Part shown: positions 35,190 to 44,407 of the stretch, piece by piece
How the letters are laid out: the number at the start of each line of letters is the position of its first letter
Position numbering within the stretch: position 1 is the stretch's first letter
From: 38-11 sp964539975
Lineage (GTDB): Bacteria; Bacillota; Clostridia; Tissierellales; Dethiosulfatibacteraceae
Assembly (NCBI GenBank): GCA_964539975.1
Contig: CAZIKK010000010.1
Location: forward strand, 16,266-80,265
Reading direction: 5' to 3'
DNA: 64,000 bases
The notes under the pieces: model-generated
The model's input: the letters and a program-made list of their open reading frames with translations, nothing else
Databases searched by the model: none
Told to the model about the DNA's origin: nothing
Program-made: the position numbers and the translations under genes

Positions 35190-35430
35190 CAAAAAAATCC
35201 TTGACTAATTATCAAGGACGAATGTTGATCCGCGGTACCACCTTTGTTTACTCCGTCCATGCTTGACGAAGCCTCTAATGCCTCTATCGCTTGCCTGCGC
35301 GTGTTTCCACGTGTGCTCCAGAAATGTAATTTCACCCGCCACTTGTCAACCCTCACACCTTCCGGGTTGCTCTCTTCGTTTCAAGTAATCGGCTACTTTT
35401 TTCCTTCACAGCACTCAGTTTATTCTTATC
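35190..35430 (-). promoter_or_regulatory. T-box riboswitch, tyrosine specifier
   Basis: Leader of tyrS read on the minus strand. The T-box AGGTGGTACCGCG is at 35243-35231, the specifier loop GGTGAAATTACATTTC gives the Tyr codon UAC at 35328-35326, and the terminator TCCTTGA/TCAAGGA plus T7 is at 35218-35191. Uncharged tRNA-Tyr is expected to stabilise the antiterminator. Confidence 0.95.
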
Positions 35431-35434
35431 CTGA

Positions 35435-35463
35435 ATGATAGTCTATCCATCATTTTTTGTCAA
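35435..35463 (-). promoter_or_regulatory. sigma-A promoter of tyrS leader
   Basis: Minus strand -35 TTGACA (35463-35458), 17-bp spacer, -10 TATCAT (35440-35435). The -35 box lies inside the last codons of the upstream GAF gene. Confidence 0.88.
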
Positions 35464-35953
35464 GAGAAATCTGAAGATGCTCTCCAATAATCTCAGCCAT
35501 TTGAACAATTCCCACCTTGTCCTCTTCGTCAAATCTGCTAAGGAACGGGCTGTCAATATCGATCACCCCAAGAAGCGTCTCTCCTTTCATAAAAGGAACC
35601 ACCAATTCAGATCGCGAAGCAAGATCACAAGCAATGTGACCAGGAAATCTATGAACATCCTCCACTAAGATAGGTTGCTTCTTTTTAGCTGCTGTCCCAC
35701 ACACCCCTTCTCCTAATACAATTCTTGTACATGCAGGCTTCCCTTGAAACGGTCCGAGTATAAGTTGATCTTCTCTAAAAAGATAAAATCCTACCCAATT
35801 AATATCTGACAGGACTTCATTTAAAAAAGCTGTAACATTTGACAGATTTGCCAACCAGTCTGTTTCATCTTTCAATAATGCTTTGATCCCTCTGTTTATG
35901 AATTCATACTGCTGTTTTTTGTCATCAAACACTTTTTTTTCGATTGTAATCAT
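35450..35953 (-). CDS. GAF-domain protein, free methionine-(R)-sulfoxide reductase-like
   Basis: 167 residues, one GAF domain. The cysteine pattern GKPACTRIVLGEGVCGTAA matches the fRMsr (MsrC/YtsP) family, which reduces free methionine-R-sulfoxide with a disulfide relay, and a third catalytic-type Cys (HIACDL) is seen. It overlaps the CYTH gene by four bases as last member of that group. Confidence 0.85.
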   Translation of the reverse strand: MITIEKKVFDDKKQQYEFINRGIKALLKDETDWLANLSNVTAFLNEVLSDINWVGFYLFREDQLILGPFQGKPACTRIVLGEGVCGTAAKKKQPILVEDVHRFPGHIACDLASRSELVVPFMKGETLLGVIDIDSPFLSRFDEEDKVGIVQMAEIIGEHLQISLDKK

Positions 35954-36495
35954 TCTCTTGCCTCCCGTTCGCTCTTAATCTCCTGTATCGACTTGGTGGT
36001 CACCTGATCTGGATTCAAACCTAATAGTTTTAGGGCACGATTCAAATCTTGTGACTGCGTTACTTCTATTTCCAAATAGGGCTCAGGGTAAGTGCCTTGA
36101 TCCCAAGTATCTATTTCAAACAGCATCTCGTCAATTTGGTAGGATAGACGATGTTTCTGCCCACTATGCTTTAACACATAACCCAAATCTTCTAGTATGA
36201 GCGCCATGGCTTGCTGATCTGGAATAGAAATCTGATGTTCTATGTTTGTCCGAAGACCTTCTTTTGATTGGTTTTTCTTGACAGTAAGATAGGCTTGTGT
36301 CCGTTGATTAATAAGATCTTCTATTACACGTATTCGAGCGTATCCCTTTGACGATTTTTCTAAATACCCGTCTTCTGTGTCATATATTCTATTTAATTGG
36401 TTCTCTTCCTTCACCTTCTTTGCACCTAACTGTATCAGTTTTTTTTCAATCGCTTGAGGGTCAATCTTGAGTACCTTGACTTCCATTTCTTTCAT
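35950..36495 (-). CDS. CYTH domain protein (class IV adenylyl cyclase/thiamine-triphosphatase fold)
   Basis: 181 residues. The N-terminal ExExK signature is seen as KEMEVKV, followed by alternating acidic/basic strands (YARIRV, YLTVKK, HRLSYQIDEMLFEIDTW, YLEIEV) typical of the triphosphate tunnel fold. Substrate unknown: thiamine triphosphate, tripolyphosphate and ATP are all possible. Coupled by four-base overlaps to the metallophosphoesterase upstream and the GAF gene downstream. Confidence 0.85.
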   Translation of the reverse strand: MKEMEVKVLKIDPQAIEKKLIQLGAKKVKEENQLNRIYDTEDGYLEKSSKGYARIRVIEDLINQRTQAYLTVKKNQSKEGLRTNIEHQISIPDQQAMALILEDLGYVLKHSGQKHRLSYQIDEMLFEIDTWDQGTYPEPYLEIEVTQSQDLNRALKLLGLNPDQVTTKSIQEIKSEREARE

Positions 36496-37196
36496 TTTGT
36501 AACCTCACCTATCTCTTTCAGTTCAAATGCTAAATAATCTGCTGCCACACAAACAAATCTAGTTCCACCTATTGTTGTTTCCTTTATTCTTTTATGTGCC
36601 TCTAATCCATGCAAATGGCCGTAAACACAAATATCTGTAGCGTATTCCAGAATTTTTTCACCAAAATCATTCAATCCACCATTTCCATCAATAGGTGGAT
36701 AATGTATCATTGCAATTTTTAAGCTATGTCTATGCAAAGGAGCTGATTTGATGGAATTTTCAAGTCTAATCAATTCTCTTCGATGAATCACTTCGTCTTC
36801 TTTTTTGAAGTCCTCACTATTTTGAGAGATCCATCCTCTTGTTCCATAAACCTCAATGTTTTCACAACTATAGCTATTATTGTGCATAAAAAATATACTC
36901 TGAAGTCCCAGTGCTCTTAGTTTTCTCATCGATGACCACCAAAAATCATGATTTCCTTTCGTTATAACCTTTCGTCCCGGCATGCCATCAATTTTCTTTA
37001 AATCTTCTTCTGCATCTCTTAAAGCCAAAGCCCAAGAAATGTCTCCTGGCAATAAAACAAGATCTTCTTCTTTTACAACCTTTTGCCAATGGTCAAATAT
37101 TTTTTTGTCATGATCCATCCAAATTTCTCCAAAAACATCCATTGGCTTTTCATTTCTAGCGTCTAAATGCAAATCTGCAATACTATATATCTTCAT
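36492..37196 (-). CDS. Calcineurin-like metallophosphoesterase
   Basis: About 234 residues from ATG at 37196 (MKIYSIADLHLD), where AAAGGT precedes the start; the longer frame runs into yhaN. All metal-site motifs are visible: ADLHLD, LLPGDISWA, KGNHDFWW, IHYPP and YGHLHG. Substrate unknown; it may act on nucleotides or nucleic acids, since it follows a YhaO/YhaN nuclease pair. Confidence 0.87.
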   Translation of the reverse strand: MKIYSIADLHLDARNEKPMDVFGEIWMDHDKKIFDHWQKVVKEEDLVLLPGDISWALALRDAEEDLKKIDGMPGRKVITKGNHDFWWSSMRKLRALGLQSIFFMHNNSYSCENIEVYGTRGWISQNSEDFKKEDEVIHRRELIRLENSIKSAPLHRHSLKIAMIHYPPIDGNGGLNDFGEKILEYATDICVYGHLHGLEAHKRIKETTIGGTRFVCVAADYLAFELKEIGEVTK

Positions 37197-37207
37197 TTTT
37201 ATACCTT

Positions 37208-39886
37208 TTAAAGTTGGATAAACTGGAATTCTTTGTTCATTTCTTCCAACAGCTCTTTTTCGCGCTTGTGACACGTAAAAAGAAGGATTTGCCGGTTTTC
37301 TGAAATTTTGGACAGCAATGCCAACGCATTCTTAAGCCTTTCCTCATCGTATTGAGTAAAGCAATCATCTAGAATCATGGGAGCAGACTGGTCTTTTGAC
37401 AACATCTCTATCAAAGCAACTCTCACTGAGAAGTACAACTGATCTATGGTACCTGCACTGAGACTCTCCACATCGACTGTTTTATCTGAATCCGCATTAC
37501 ATAAGCTGATTTGGTAGTTTGAGTCTATCATGATTTGTTGGTATCTTCTGTCTGTCAACTTTTCCAAATACACACTAATCTTTCGTATCAGCTTGGGCTC
37601 GAAATCTTCTTGTACCATCTTGGCACTAGCCATCAGTTGATTTTTGGTTTCTTGAACCATGCTGAATTGATTTTGAAGCCTCTTTTTGTGATACTCCCCA
37701 TATTCAATTGCTTCTTCAATTTCAGCAGAAGTAGGCAAAGACTCCTCATGATGCCTTAAAGCATTTTTAAGTTGTTGAATCTGTTGAGCGAAAACATCTT
37801 TTTCATCCATAACAACAGCTCTTAATTGGAACACTTCTTCCTTACTATTGAAAGGCATCTGCTCCAAAGATTTTTTTGATTTTTCAATCTTTGATTTCAT
37901 CTCAACGACACTTTTCCCATCCAATAACGCTTCTTTTTTTTCTACCTTCTCTTTTCTCAAAGCAACTTTATCTTGCAAATCTTTCTGCTCTCTGATCCGA
38001 CGCTTCAACTCTGAAATTGAATCCACTTCATTTTTGGTTAATAAATCTTCCACCATTTTAAGATGCTCATTTTTTTCTCTATCCATTTTTTTCAATTCAA
38101 ACTGAAGCTCTGACACATTTGCTTCAAAGTTTTCCAGCTTTTCAAACTTTTTCTGAGCTTCTTGGATTCGAATGGTCACATCTTCAATGACTTCATCATT
38201 CAAAGCGTTGTATCCAAACGGCCTTACCTGTTTCATCAGGTATTCAGCTGTCTCATCTCTTTTTCTTCTTATGAAATCATATTCTTCTTCTATCGTTTCG
38301 AGGTTCTTTTTTTTCTCTTCAACTTGGTTCAACTCGCTCAAGGCTGTGGCATATTTCGACTTGAGCTCATTGAAGTTGCTGCAATCTGAATCAATAATTA
38401 ACTGATTGTTTTCTTCTACCAAATATGCCAAATGATTTTTACTGCTTGTTTTTTCCTCATTGACAATATGTTTCTCAAATTTTAAAGACCTAATGAGTCG
38501 CGTACTTCTTGTTGTGCTTTTGATGATAGCTACAGGCAAGATTAATGCCAGCAGACCTAAATAATAACGAGGATCCTGAAAGAATTGTGTCGCCCAATAA
38601 GCGCCATAACCCACACCACCTGCCAATATGACGGCTAAGATACTTATTAGACACCTTTTCCTTTTCTCCACCTTCATCTTTTGTGACATGACATTCAATA
38701 TGTCGCTACTCAACAAGCCTTTTAAATAACGGATCTCTCCTAAGTTCTCATTGAATTTCTCAAACGCCTCTACGATATTAGAATGGTTTTTTGATTGGAA
38801 AACGCTTATTTCTTCTTTGATTGCGTCAATTCTTGACGATAACCTGTCCAACATACCTGTTTGTTCAAGATACAATTGATAATCTGTTGGGATGCTTTTC
38901 AATGACTCTTCCCCATTGTTGATCTGATAATTATTCCGAATGTCTGATACTTCCTGTTCTATTGCTATTTTCTTCACTTGCAATTCGTTTTCGGCTTCTT
39001 CTAATTGCTCAATTTTGGTAATGCTACGTATTAGCTTTTCATATTCATCCATGTTAATGTCTAAAACCGATTCTGAAGTGCCTATGGCCTCATTTAAGTC
39101 TTGAATTTCATCTTCCAGCTTCAAAACGGATTCATAAGTTTCGATCAAACTTTCATTATCAATTTCTTCAAGAATTTCATTTATTTCTGATAGTTTTTGC
39201 TTTCCGTCTTTCACCTGTTTTTGAAGAATCTCAATTTTCACCAGCTTTCGGTACAGCTTCAGATTGTGCTGTTCTCTTATTTTCTTTTTATTTTGAAGTT
39301 CTTCCAATTCATTTTCATTCTTTTCAAGCTGTGTCTGAATCGATTCTTCATCATTTAGACCACTTCCTACCTTATCCAGTGCATCTAAAATCCTGGACAT
39401 ATTTATGCTGTCATCCTTGGTTTTTGTTATATTTTCAATTTTTTTCTTGATTTCGACTAATAACTCTTCTTCTGTTCTGCTTCCTAATTGGTTAATGCTG
39501 AAAGTATTTCTAAAAAACCTTCTTCCTACACCAAATAACTTTTTGCCTGGTTCTATTCTATCTGTATCATCTGATACATACGATTGATTCAAATCTTCTC
39601 CTGTTATAGAATCTTTCATTGAAATTGTCTGTTGATTATAATCTCTTTCAATTGTTACATTTTGATTGTTTTGCAGAAATGACAATTCTCCATGAAACTC
39701 TGTCCCATCCCATGGCTTATATTTATCAAAAGGGTCTAATCCAAAAAACTGACCTTCTATAAAACGGTGAAGCGTGCTTTTCCCTGCTTCATTATTGCCA
39801 TAGATCAAATTGATCCCTTCTTTCAATTCGATCTGTTTATTACAGAACTTTCCAAACCCTGACAAATTCAATTTTTTAATGATCAT
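37208..39886 (-). CDS. yhaN: YhaN-like SMC/SbcC-type AAA ATPase
   Basis: 892 residues. The N-terminal half of an ABC/SMC head has Walker A GNNEAGKST (about 30-38); a long coiled coil fills about 160-780; the C-terminal head has signature LSAGTIDQLYFSVRVA and Walker B PMILDDCFTQYDEERL. Two hydrophobic segments (about 413-432 and 440-458) interrupt the coiled coil, as in Bacillus YhaN, and could tether it to the membrane. It overlaps yhaO by 11 bases and should form an Mre11-Rad50-like complex with it. Confidence 0.88.
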   Translation of the reverse strand: MIIKKLNLSGFGKFCNKQIELKEGINLIYGNNEAGKSTLHRFIEGQFFGLDPFDKYKPWDGTEFHGELSFLQNNQNVTIERDYNQQTISMKDSITGEDLNQSYVSDDTDRIEPGKKLFGVGRRFFRNTFSINQLGSRTEEELLVEIKKKIENITKTKDDSINMSRILDALDKVGSGLNDEESIQTQLEKNENELEELQNKKKIREQHNLKLYRKLVKIEILQKQVKDGKQKLSEINEILEEIDNESLIETYESVLKLEDEIQDLNEAIGTSESVLDINMDEYEKLIRSITKIEQLEEAENELQVKKIAIEQEVSDIRNNYQINNGEESLKSIPTDYQLYLEQTGMLDRLSSRIDAIKEEISVFQSKNHSNIVEAFEKFNENLGEIRYLKGLLSSDILNVMSQKMKVEKRKRCLISILAVILAGGVGYGAYWATQFFQDPRYYLGLLALILPVAIIKSTTRSTRLIRSLKFEKHIVNEEKTSSKNHLAYLVEENNQLIIDSDCSNFNELKSKYATALSELNQVEEKKKNLETIEEEYDFIRRKRDETAEYLMKQVRPFGYNALNDEVIEDVTIRIQEAQKKFEKLENFEANVSELQFELKKMDREKNEHLKMVEDLLTKNEVDSISELKRRIREQKDLQDKVALRKEKVEKKEALLDGKSVVEMKSKIEKSKKSLEQMPFNSKEEVFQLRAVVMDEKDVFAQQIQQLKNALRHHEESLPTSAEIEEAIEYGEYHKKRLQNQFSMVQETKNQLMASAKMVQEDFEPKLIRKISVYLEKLTDRRYQQIMIDSNYQISLCNADSDKTVDVESLSAGTIDQLYFSVRVALIEMLSKDQSAPMILDDCFTQYDEERLKNALALLSKISENRQILLFTCHKREKELLEEMNKEFQFIQL

Positions 39887-40982
39887 CTGACCTCTCCTTA
39901 CTTTCCATCAGAAGGTTCAACCCTAACAAAAAGGATTTTTGCATTTCCAAGGTTTTTAATCCTTTCTCTTGGTACTGTTTAATGTATTGGCCTATCAGTG
40001 AGTCTTCCTGTCTTTCGGGCAATTGGTCTGAATGAATATCATATAAATAGTTCTCTTCAAATCCAATATGCTGAAAGTAGTTGGATGCCTCGTTTAACAA
40101 CCTATCCATATCAATCCCACTATTTACGCTTCCTGTCAAAATAATTTTGAAATAATCTTTTGAAGCTGAAATGTAATCTCCCGAATACTTTATAATGTCC
40201 AGAATTTTTTCTGAACTAAACTCTGGTTGCAAAAATATCTCTTTGGTAATGAATCTGCTTTTTGCAACGGGTACAAACATTTTCTCAAAATTATCTTTTC
40301 CTAATCTCCCGTACACGACACCATGCTGTCCTTTTTCTGTAAAATCAAGAGGTTCTGGTGTTCCTGGATAAATGATTCTATCTCTTATCTCCGCGTACTG
40401 ATGAACATGCCCTAAGGCTACATAATCAAACTTGCCACTGATTCTGTTGAGATCTACTCTAAGTGCTCCTGAGTCTTTTTCTAGCACATCTGCATGGATC
40501 AGCAGAACGTTAATTCTATTCACATCCACATCCACATCGTATAGGCAATCTCTTTTGTTTGGCTGTTCCATTGAACTAATGCCAATTGAATAGACACACA
40601 AGTTTTTATCTTCAAAATGCAGTTCTTTTACCTGGTTTGTTTCATCAATCCAATGAACATTAGGAGGCCAGCTCATGTATTTGTATAAGTTGTGAGTTGT
40701 CCACGGATCTTTATTGCCCGGAACAATGACCACTTGGGTTTCCTTGGCTTCTTCAAACTTGGCCACCAATCTCACGATGTCTTCTACCTTGCAATACTGG
40801 GCTTCCGTCATGTCACCTGCAATAAATAAAAACTCCACTCGGTTTCGGATGCATAATTCAATTATCTTATCAAAAGTCTCCCACAACTCACGCCTTCGTA
40901 CCTTGCTTTCCTGTGGTGTTAAATCCGTGTCGAATTTTTTGCCGATATGTATATCGGCTGTGTGAATAAAAGATATACTCAT
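39876..40982 (-). CDS. yhaO: YhaO-like SbcD/Mre11 family nuclease subunit
   Basis: 368 residues with a metallophosphoesterase domain at about 1-240. Motifs ADIHIGK (9-14), AGDMTE, the domain IV LLIHADV and GHVHQYA are present, but motif III reads PGNKDPW: the His of GNHD is Lys91 here (codon 40712-40710). In Mre11 enzymes this His is needed for nuclease activity, so catalysis may be reduced or altered. The C-terminal part is an ATPase-binding region. Operon with yhaN. Confidence 0.87.
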   Translation of the reverse strand: MSISFIHTADIHIGKKFDTDLTPQESKVRRRELWETFDKIIELCIRNRVEFLFIAGDMTEAQYCKVEDIVRLVAKFEEAKETQVVIVPGNKDPWTTHNLYKYMSWPPNVHWIDETNQVKELHFEDKNLCVYSIGISSMEQPNKRDCLYDVDVDVNRINVLLIHADVLEKDSGALRVDLNRISGKFDYVALGHVHQYAEIRDRIIYPGTPEPLDFTEKGQHGVVYGRLGKDNFEKMFVPVAKSRFITKEIFLQPEFSSEKILDIIKYSGDYISASKDYFKIILTGSVNSGIDMDRLLNEASNYFQHIGFEENYLYDIHSDQLPERQEDSLIGQYIKQYQEKGLKTLEMQKSFLLGLNLLMESKERSDDH

Positions 40983-41028
40983 CCATTCCTCCTGGCGACA
41001 ATTTTATAGTTAATGGCCTCTTCTACCG

Positions 41029-41781
41029 TTACAACCATAATCCCCAAAGCTTTCCAGTCATCACAATCACCGTTATGGCCAGTATGATGCGTATGGGTTT
41101 CTCACCTTTGCTGACCGCAAAATGGCTCCCAAGAAATGCTCCTGTTCCATTTCCCAAAGCCAGCACCAGACCAATCCCCCAATCGATTCGGCTATTGGTC
41201 ATAAACACTAATAAAGCAGCCAAAGTGTAAACAGCAACAATCAATGTCTTTAGTGCATTGATTTTAATCAAGTCCATCCCTGTCAGAAGTGCCAATGCAA
41301 CAATCATCAAAAACCCAACTCCAATTTGAATAAATCCACCGTATAACCCTACGAAGAAAAAGGCTATCATTGCAATGATTTTTCTTTTGCCCATAAACTC
41401 CATGATTTCAATGCCTGAAAGAAACTTTTTCTCAGGTCTTACTAAAATCAGTCCCAAGACAACCAACATGATGATTCCTAAGACCTTATTGAATGCATCA
41501 TCAGAAATACCAACGGCAATGAATGTCCCAATAATTGATCCTATAACTGCTGGAATTGATAGCATTAGCCCCATTTTAGGATAAAAATAACCCTTGCTCT
41601 TGTATGTCAATGTTCCGGATATGGCTTCAGCCATTATGGCTACACGATTTGTTCCATTAGCGACCACCGGTGGCAAACCCAGGAAAATCAGTATGGGTAC
41701 TGTGATCATCGACCCTCCACCACCTATCACATTTAAAAAACCCGACATCACACCAGAGATGTAAACCAATAAATAAGTCAT
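41029..41781 (-). CDS. Sulfite exporter TauE/SafE family protein
   Basis: 250-residue membrane protein with about eight helices in two repeats; SGFLNVIGGGGSMITVPILIFLG at the N-terminus and GNGTGAFLGSHFAVSKGEK near the C-terminus are repeat motifs of the family (anion or organosulfur export). It is the first gene of a run leading into yhaO, with its own promoter. Confidence 0.9.
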   Translation of the reverse strand: MTYLLVYISGVMSGFLNVIGGGGSMITVPILIFLGLPPVVANGTNRVAIMAEAISGTLTYKSKGYFYPKMGLMLSIPAVIGSIIGTFIAVGISDDAFNKVLGIIMLVVLGLILVRPEKKFLSGIEIMEFMGKRKIIAMIAFFFVGLYGGFIQIGVGFLMIVALALLTGMDLIKINALKTLIVAVYTLAALLVFMTNSRIDWGIGLVLALGNGTGAFLGSHFAVSKGEKPIRIILAITVIVMTGKLWGLWL

Positions 41782-41816
41782 TCTGCCACTCCTTGATTTA
41801 TTTTGCTTTTTATCTT

Positions 41817-41845
41817 ATCATATCACCAACCCTAAGTCAGTTCAA
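41817..41845 (-). promoter_or_regulatory. sigma-A promoter of TauE gene and probably yhaO-yhaN group
   Basis: Minus strand -35 TTGAAC (41845-41840), 17-bp spacer, -10 TATGAT (41822-41817) with an extended TG. Confidence 0.8.
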
Positions 41846-41865
41846 TTTCTTTATAAATTCACTTA

Positions 41866-41896
41866 ATAAAACGCCCGACTCTTTCAATCGGGCGTT
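41866..41896 (-). terminator. Terminator after aminotransferase gene
   Basis: Minus strand stem AACGCCCGA/TCGGGCGTT with a nine-base loop, followed by TTATT. Confidence 0.9.
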
Positions 41897-41908
41897 AGAT
41901 TCTGCAAA

Positions 41909-43099
41909 CTATCTTTTCGAATATGCTAATAATCCTTCCTTAATAACCCTCATGGCTTTCACCAGGTCTTCTTCTTTCAATACATAAGAAATACGCACTT
42001 CGTCTCTACCCATTCCTTTAGTGGCATAAAAACCTTCTGCAGGTGCGATCATTACCGTTTCATTGTCGATGTGGAAATCAGTCAGTAACCATCGGGCAAA
42101 ATCTTCCGCATCTTCTACCGGCAATTTTGCCGTTACATAAAAAGCACCTTTGGGTAATTTGCATAATACGCCTTCCATATCATTAAGTGCATTATAGACC
42201 ACCATTCTTCTTTTGTTGTACTCTTGAAAAGCCTCTTGCATATATTCTTTCGAAACGTCTACCAGTTTGGCGGCTCCCACCTGCTCCAAGGTTGCAACAC
42301 AAAGACGACTTTGGCATAATTTTAAAATTTCTTTTGTGATGCGTTTGTTCTTCGTTGCCACACACCCTATCCTAGCACCACAGGCACTGTATCTTTTTGA
42401 TATGCTGTCTGTCAAAATGACTCTATCTTCTATCTCTTTCAATTGTCCGAAGCTGACAAATTCCATCCCATCATAGACAAACTCTCTGTACACTTCATCT
42501 GCCAAAATATACAAGTCATGCTTCATTGCTAAATCTCTAATTCGGTAGACTTCTTCCTTCGTAAAAACTTTCCCGGTCGGATTTCCTGGATTTGCCACAA
42601 GGATTCCTTTTGTTCGGTCTGTTATTAACTTTTCTATGGCTGTCGCATCTGGCAAATCAAAGCCATTCTCCGCCACCGTAGGTATAGGAACAATTTTAAC
42701 CCCTACCGCCTCACAAAACCCATTGTAGTTTGTATAGAATGGTTCTGGTATCAACACTTCATCTCCAAAATCACAAATTGCAATCAAGGAGAATAGAATG
42801 GCTTCACTGCCACCGTTTGTTATTAGAATGTCGTCCTTATCGTAATCTATGCCATAATTTCTGTAGTATTGTCTGAAACTGTCAATCAACTCAGGTAATC
42901 CTTGAGAATACACATAGGACAAAACTTCTTCATCAAATGCCTTCACCGCTTTGAAAAACTCATCAGGTGTTTTAATATCTGGTTGGCCAATGTTTAATTG
43001 ATATATTTTCTTGCCCGCTTCCTTTGCTGTAATAGACAGAGGTACCAATTTTCTTATCGGTGACTCCTGCATGGCTTGAATTCGATCGGATACAAACAT
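41909..43099 (-). CDS. Pyridoxal phosphate-dependent aminotransferase, class I/II
   Basis: 396 residues, fold type I. Visible sites: QLNIGQPDIKTP near the N-terminus, NGGSEAILFSL, NPGNPTGKVF, ADEVYREFVYDG and the PLP-lysine segment SISKRYSACGARIG. The C-terminal arginine (DEVRISY) binds the substrate carboxylate. Aspartate- or alanine-type specificity cannot be read off. It follows ilvE by 12 bases, so the two probably form an amino-acid transaminase operon. Confidence 0.92.
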   Translation of the reverse strand: MFVSDRIQAMQESPIRKLVPLSITAKEAGKKIYQLNIGQPDIKTPDEFFKAVKAFDEEVLSYVYSQGLPELIDSFRQYYRNYGIDYDKDDILITNGGSEAILFSLIAICDFGDEVLIPEPFYTNYNGFCEAVGVKIVPIPTVAENGFDLPDATAIEKLITDRTKGILVANPGNPTGKVFTKEEVYRIRDLAMKHDLYILADEVYREFVYDGMEFVSFGQLKEIEDRVILTDSISKRYSACGARIGCVATKNKRITKEILKLCQSRLCVATLEQVGAAKLVDVSKEYMQEAFQEYNKRRMVVYNALNDMEGVLCKLPKGAFYVTAKLPVEDAEDFARWLLTDFHIDNETVMIAPAEGFYATKGMGRDEVRISYVLKEEDLVKAMRVIKEGLLAYSKR

Positions 43100-43111
43100 C
43101 TTATACCTCCC

Positions 43112-44131
43112 TTAAGTTACTAAGTGTGTCCATCCCTCTGGTCCTTCCAAATCCCCAAATTGTATGCCCACTAACGTATGATAAAGCTTTTGGGTAATAG
43201 GTCCAACTTCGGTTTCTGAATGAAATACGGTTTTTTTGCCTTTATGCATAATTGCGCCTATAGGTGTGATGACAGCTGCCGTTCCACAGGCTCCTGCTTC
43301 TTTGAACTCTTCAAGTTGATCTACCAAAACGTCCCTTTCTTCAGTTTTGAGCCCAACATAGTTTGCCGCTAAGTGAAGCAAAGAGAGCTTGGTGATACTT
43401 GCTAATATGGAGGGGGATGTCGGCGTCACAAATACATCATCATGAGTGATGCCATAAAAATTCGCTGCTCCTACTTCTTCAATTTTCGTATGCGTGGCTG
43501 CATCCAAATAAATACAATCTGCGTAGCCTTCGTCCGCTGCCAATTTATGGGGATACATACTCGAAGCATAATTGCCGCCAACTTTCACCGCTCCTGTTCC
43601 CATCGGTGCGGCTCGATCATAATCTGTGGTAATAAAGTTCACAGGACTCATCCCACCTTTAAAATAAGCTCCCACTGGCAAGCAAAAAACGCCAAATATA
43701 TATTCCTGAGCTGGTTTGACACCAACCGTATGTCCTGTTCCAAAAACGAAAGGTCGAATGTATAGTGTTGCGCCTGTTCCATAGGGTGGTACATATGCTT
43801 CATTTGCCTTGATCACCTGCTCGCAAGCATCAATGAATTTTTCCACTGGCACTTCAGGCATGAGGACCCTTTGACAACTCCTCTGCATCCTCTTGGCGTT
43901 TTCTTCTGGCCTAAACATTTGGATCTTACCATCTTGTCTCCGATAAGCTTTCAGTCCTTCAAAACACTGTTGCCCATAATGAAGGCCTGTGGAGGCTTCG
44001 CTGATGGTTAAATAATTGTCCTCAGTCAGTATCCCTTCGTCCCATTGACCATCCCGCCATTTCGAAATATAGCGCTTATCCGTTTTTATATAACCAAATC
44101 CAAGTGTTTCCCAATTGATATCTTTTTTCAT
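43112..44131 (-). CDS. ilvE: Branched-chain amino acid aminotransferase
   Basis: 339 residues, PLP fold type IV. Motifs GLHYGQQCFEGLKAYR, LYIRPFVFGTG, AVKVGGNYASSM with the PLP lysine, and EEVGAANFYGI are those of the long (type II) BCAT form. No T-box or attenuator is seen in the leader. Preceded by its own strong promoter. Confidence 0.96.
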   Translation of the reverse strand: MKKDINWETLGFGYIKTDKRYISKWRDGQWDEGILTEDNYLTISEASTGLHYGQQCFEGLKAYRRQDGKIQMFRPEENAKRMQRSCQRVLMPEVPVEKFIDACEQVIKANEAYVPPYGTGATLYIRPFVFGTGHTVGVKPAQEYIFGVFCLPVGAYFKGGMSPVNFITTDYDRAAPMGTGAVKVGGNYASSMYPHKLAADEGYADCIYLDAATHTKIEEVGAANFYGITHDDVFVTPTSPSILASITKLSLLHLAANYVGLKTEERDVLVDQLEEFKEAGACGTAAVITPIGAIMHKGKKTVFHSETEVGPITQKLYHTLVGIQFGDLEGPEGWTHLVT

Positions 44132-44161
44132 ATCAGTTTGCCTCCTACTTTATTCTTGTAA

Positions 44162-44190
44162 ATTATATAATAATTCCTGCATGATTTCAA
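44162..44190 (-). promoter_or_regulatory. sigma-A promoter of ilvE
   Basis: Minus strand -35 TTGAAA (44190-44185), 17-bp spacer, -10 TATAAT (44167-44162). Confidence 0.88.
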
Positions 44191-44223
44191 TCTTACCTAG
44201 TTGTCATAAACCGTTAGTTTTTG

Positions 44224-44252
44224 TCGACAACTCTCTAGATTTGTAATATGAT
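44224..44252 (+). promoter_or_regulatory. sigma-A promoter of THF riboswitch-folT
   Basis: -35 TCGACA (44224-44229), 17-bp spacer, -10 TATGAT (44247-44252); predicted start just ahead of the riboswitch. Confidence 0.75.
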
Positions 44253-44259
44253 GTATAAA

Positions 44260-44350
44260 ACAGAGTAGAGAAGATGCGTTAAGTGTTAAGGGATGGGATG
44301 TTGCCCTTAAACGAAAGGATTTCCTGCGGTGTCTTCTCGCTTCCGCTGTC
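44260..44350 (+). promoter_or_regulatory. Tetrahydrofolate (THF) riboswitch
   Basis: The sequence follows the THF-I consensus: AGAGTAG near the start, GCGTTAAGTG, a P3 stem TTAAGGG...CCCTTAA capping the GGGATGTTG loop, GCGGTG, and the P2 pairing GAGAAGA/TCTTCTC closed by ACAG/CTGT. It sits directly before a folate S-component gene, the classic context. About 40 bases separate it from the AGGAGG of folT and no intrinsic terminator is visible, so control of translation is likely. Confidence 0.93.
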
Positions 44351-44407
44351 AAAGTAGATCAGCTATTTTATTGCGGGAGTATTGCTCATTTAGGAGGTTT
44401 ATGAATT

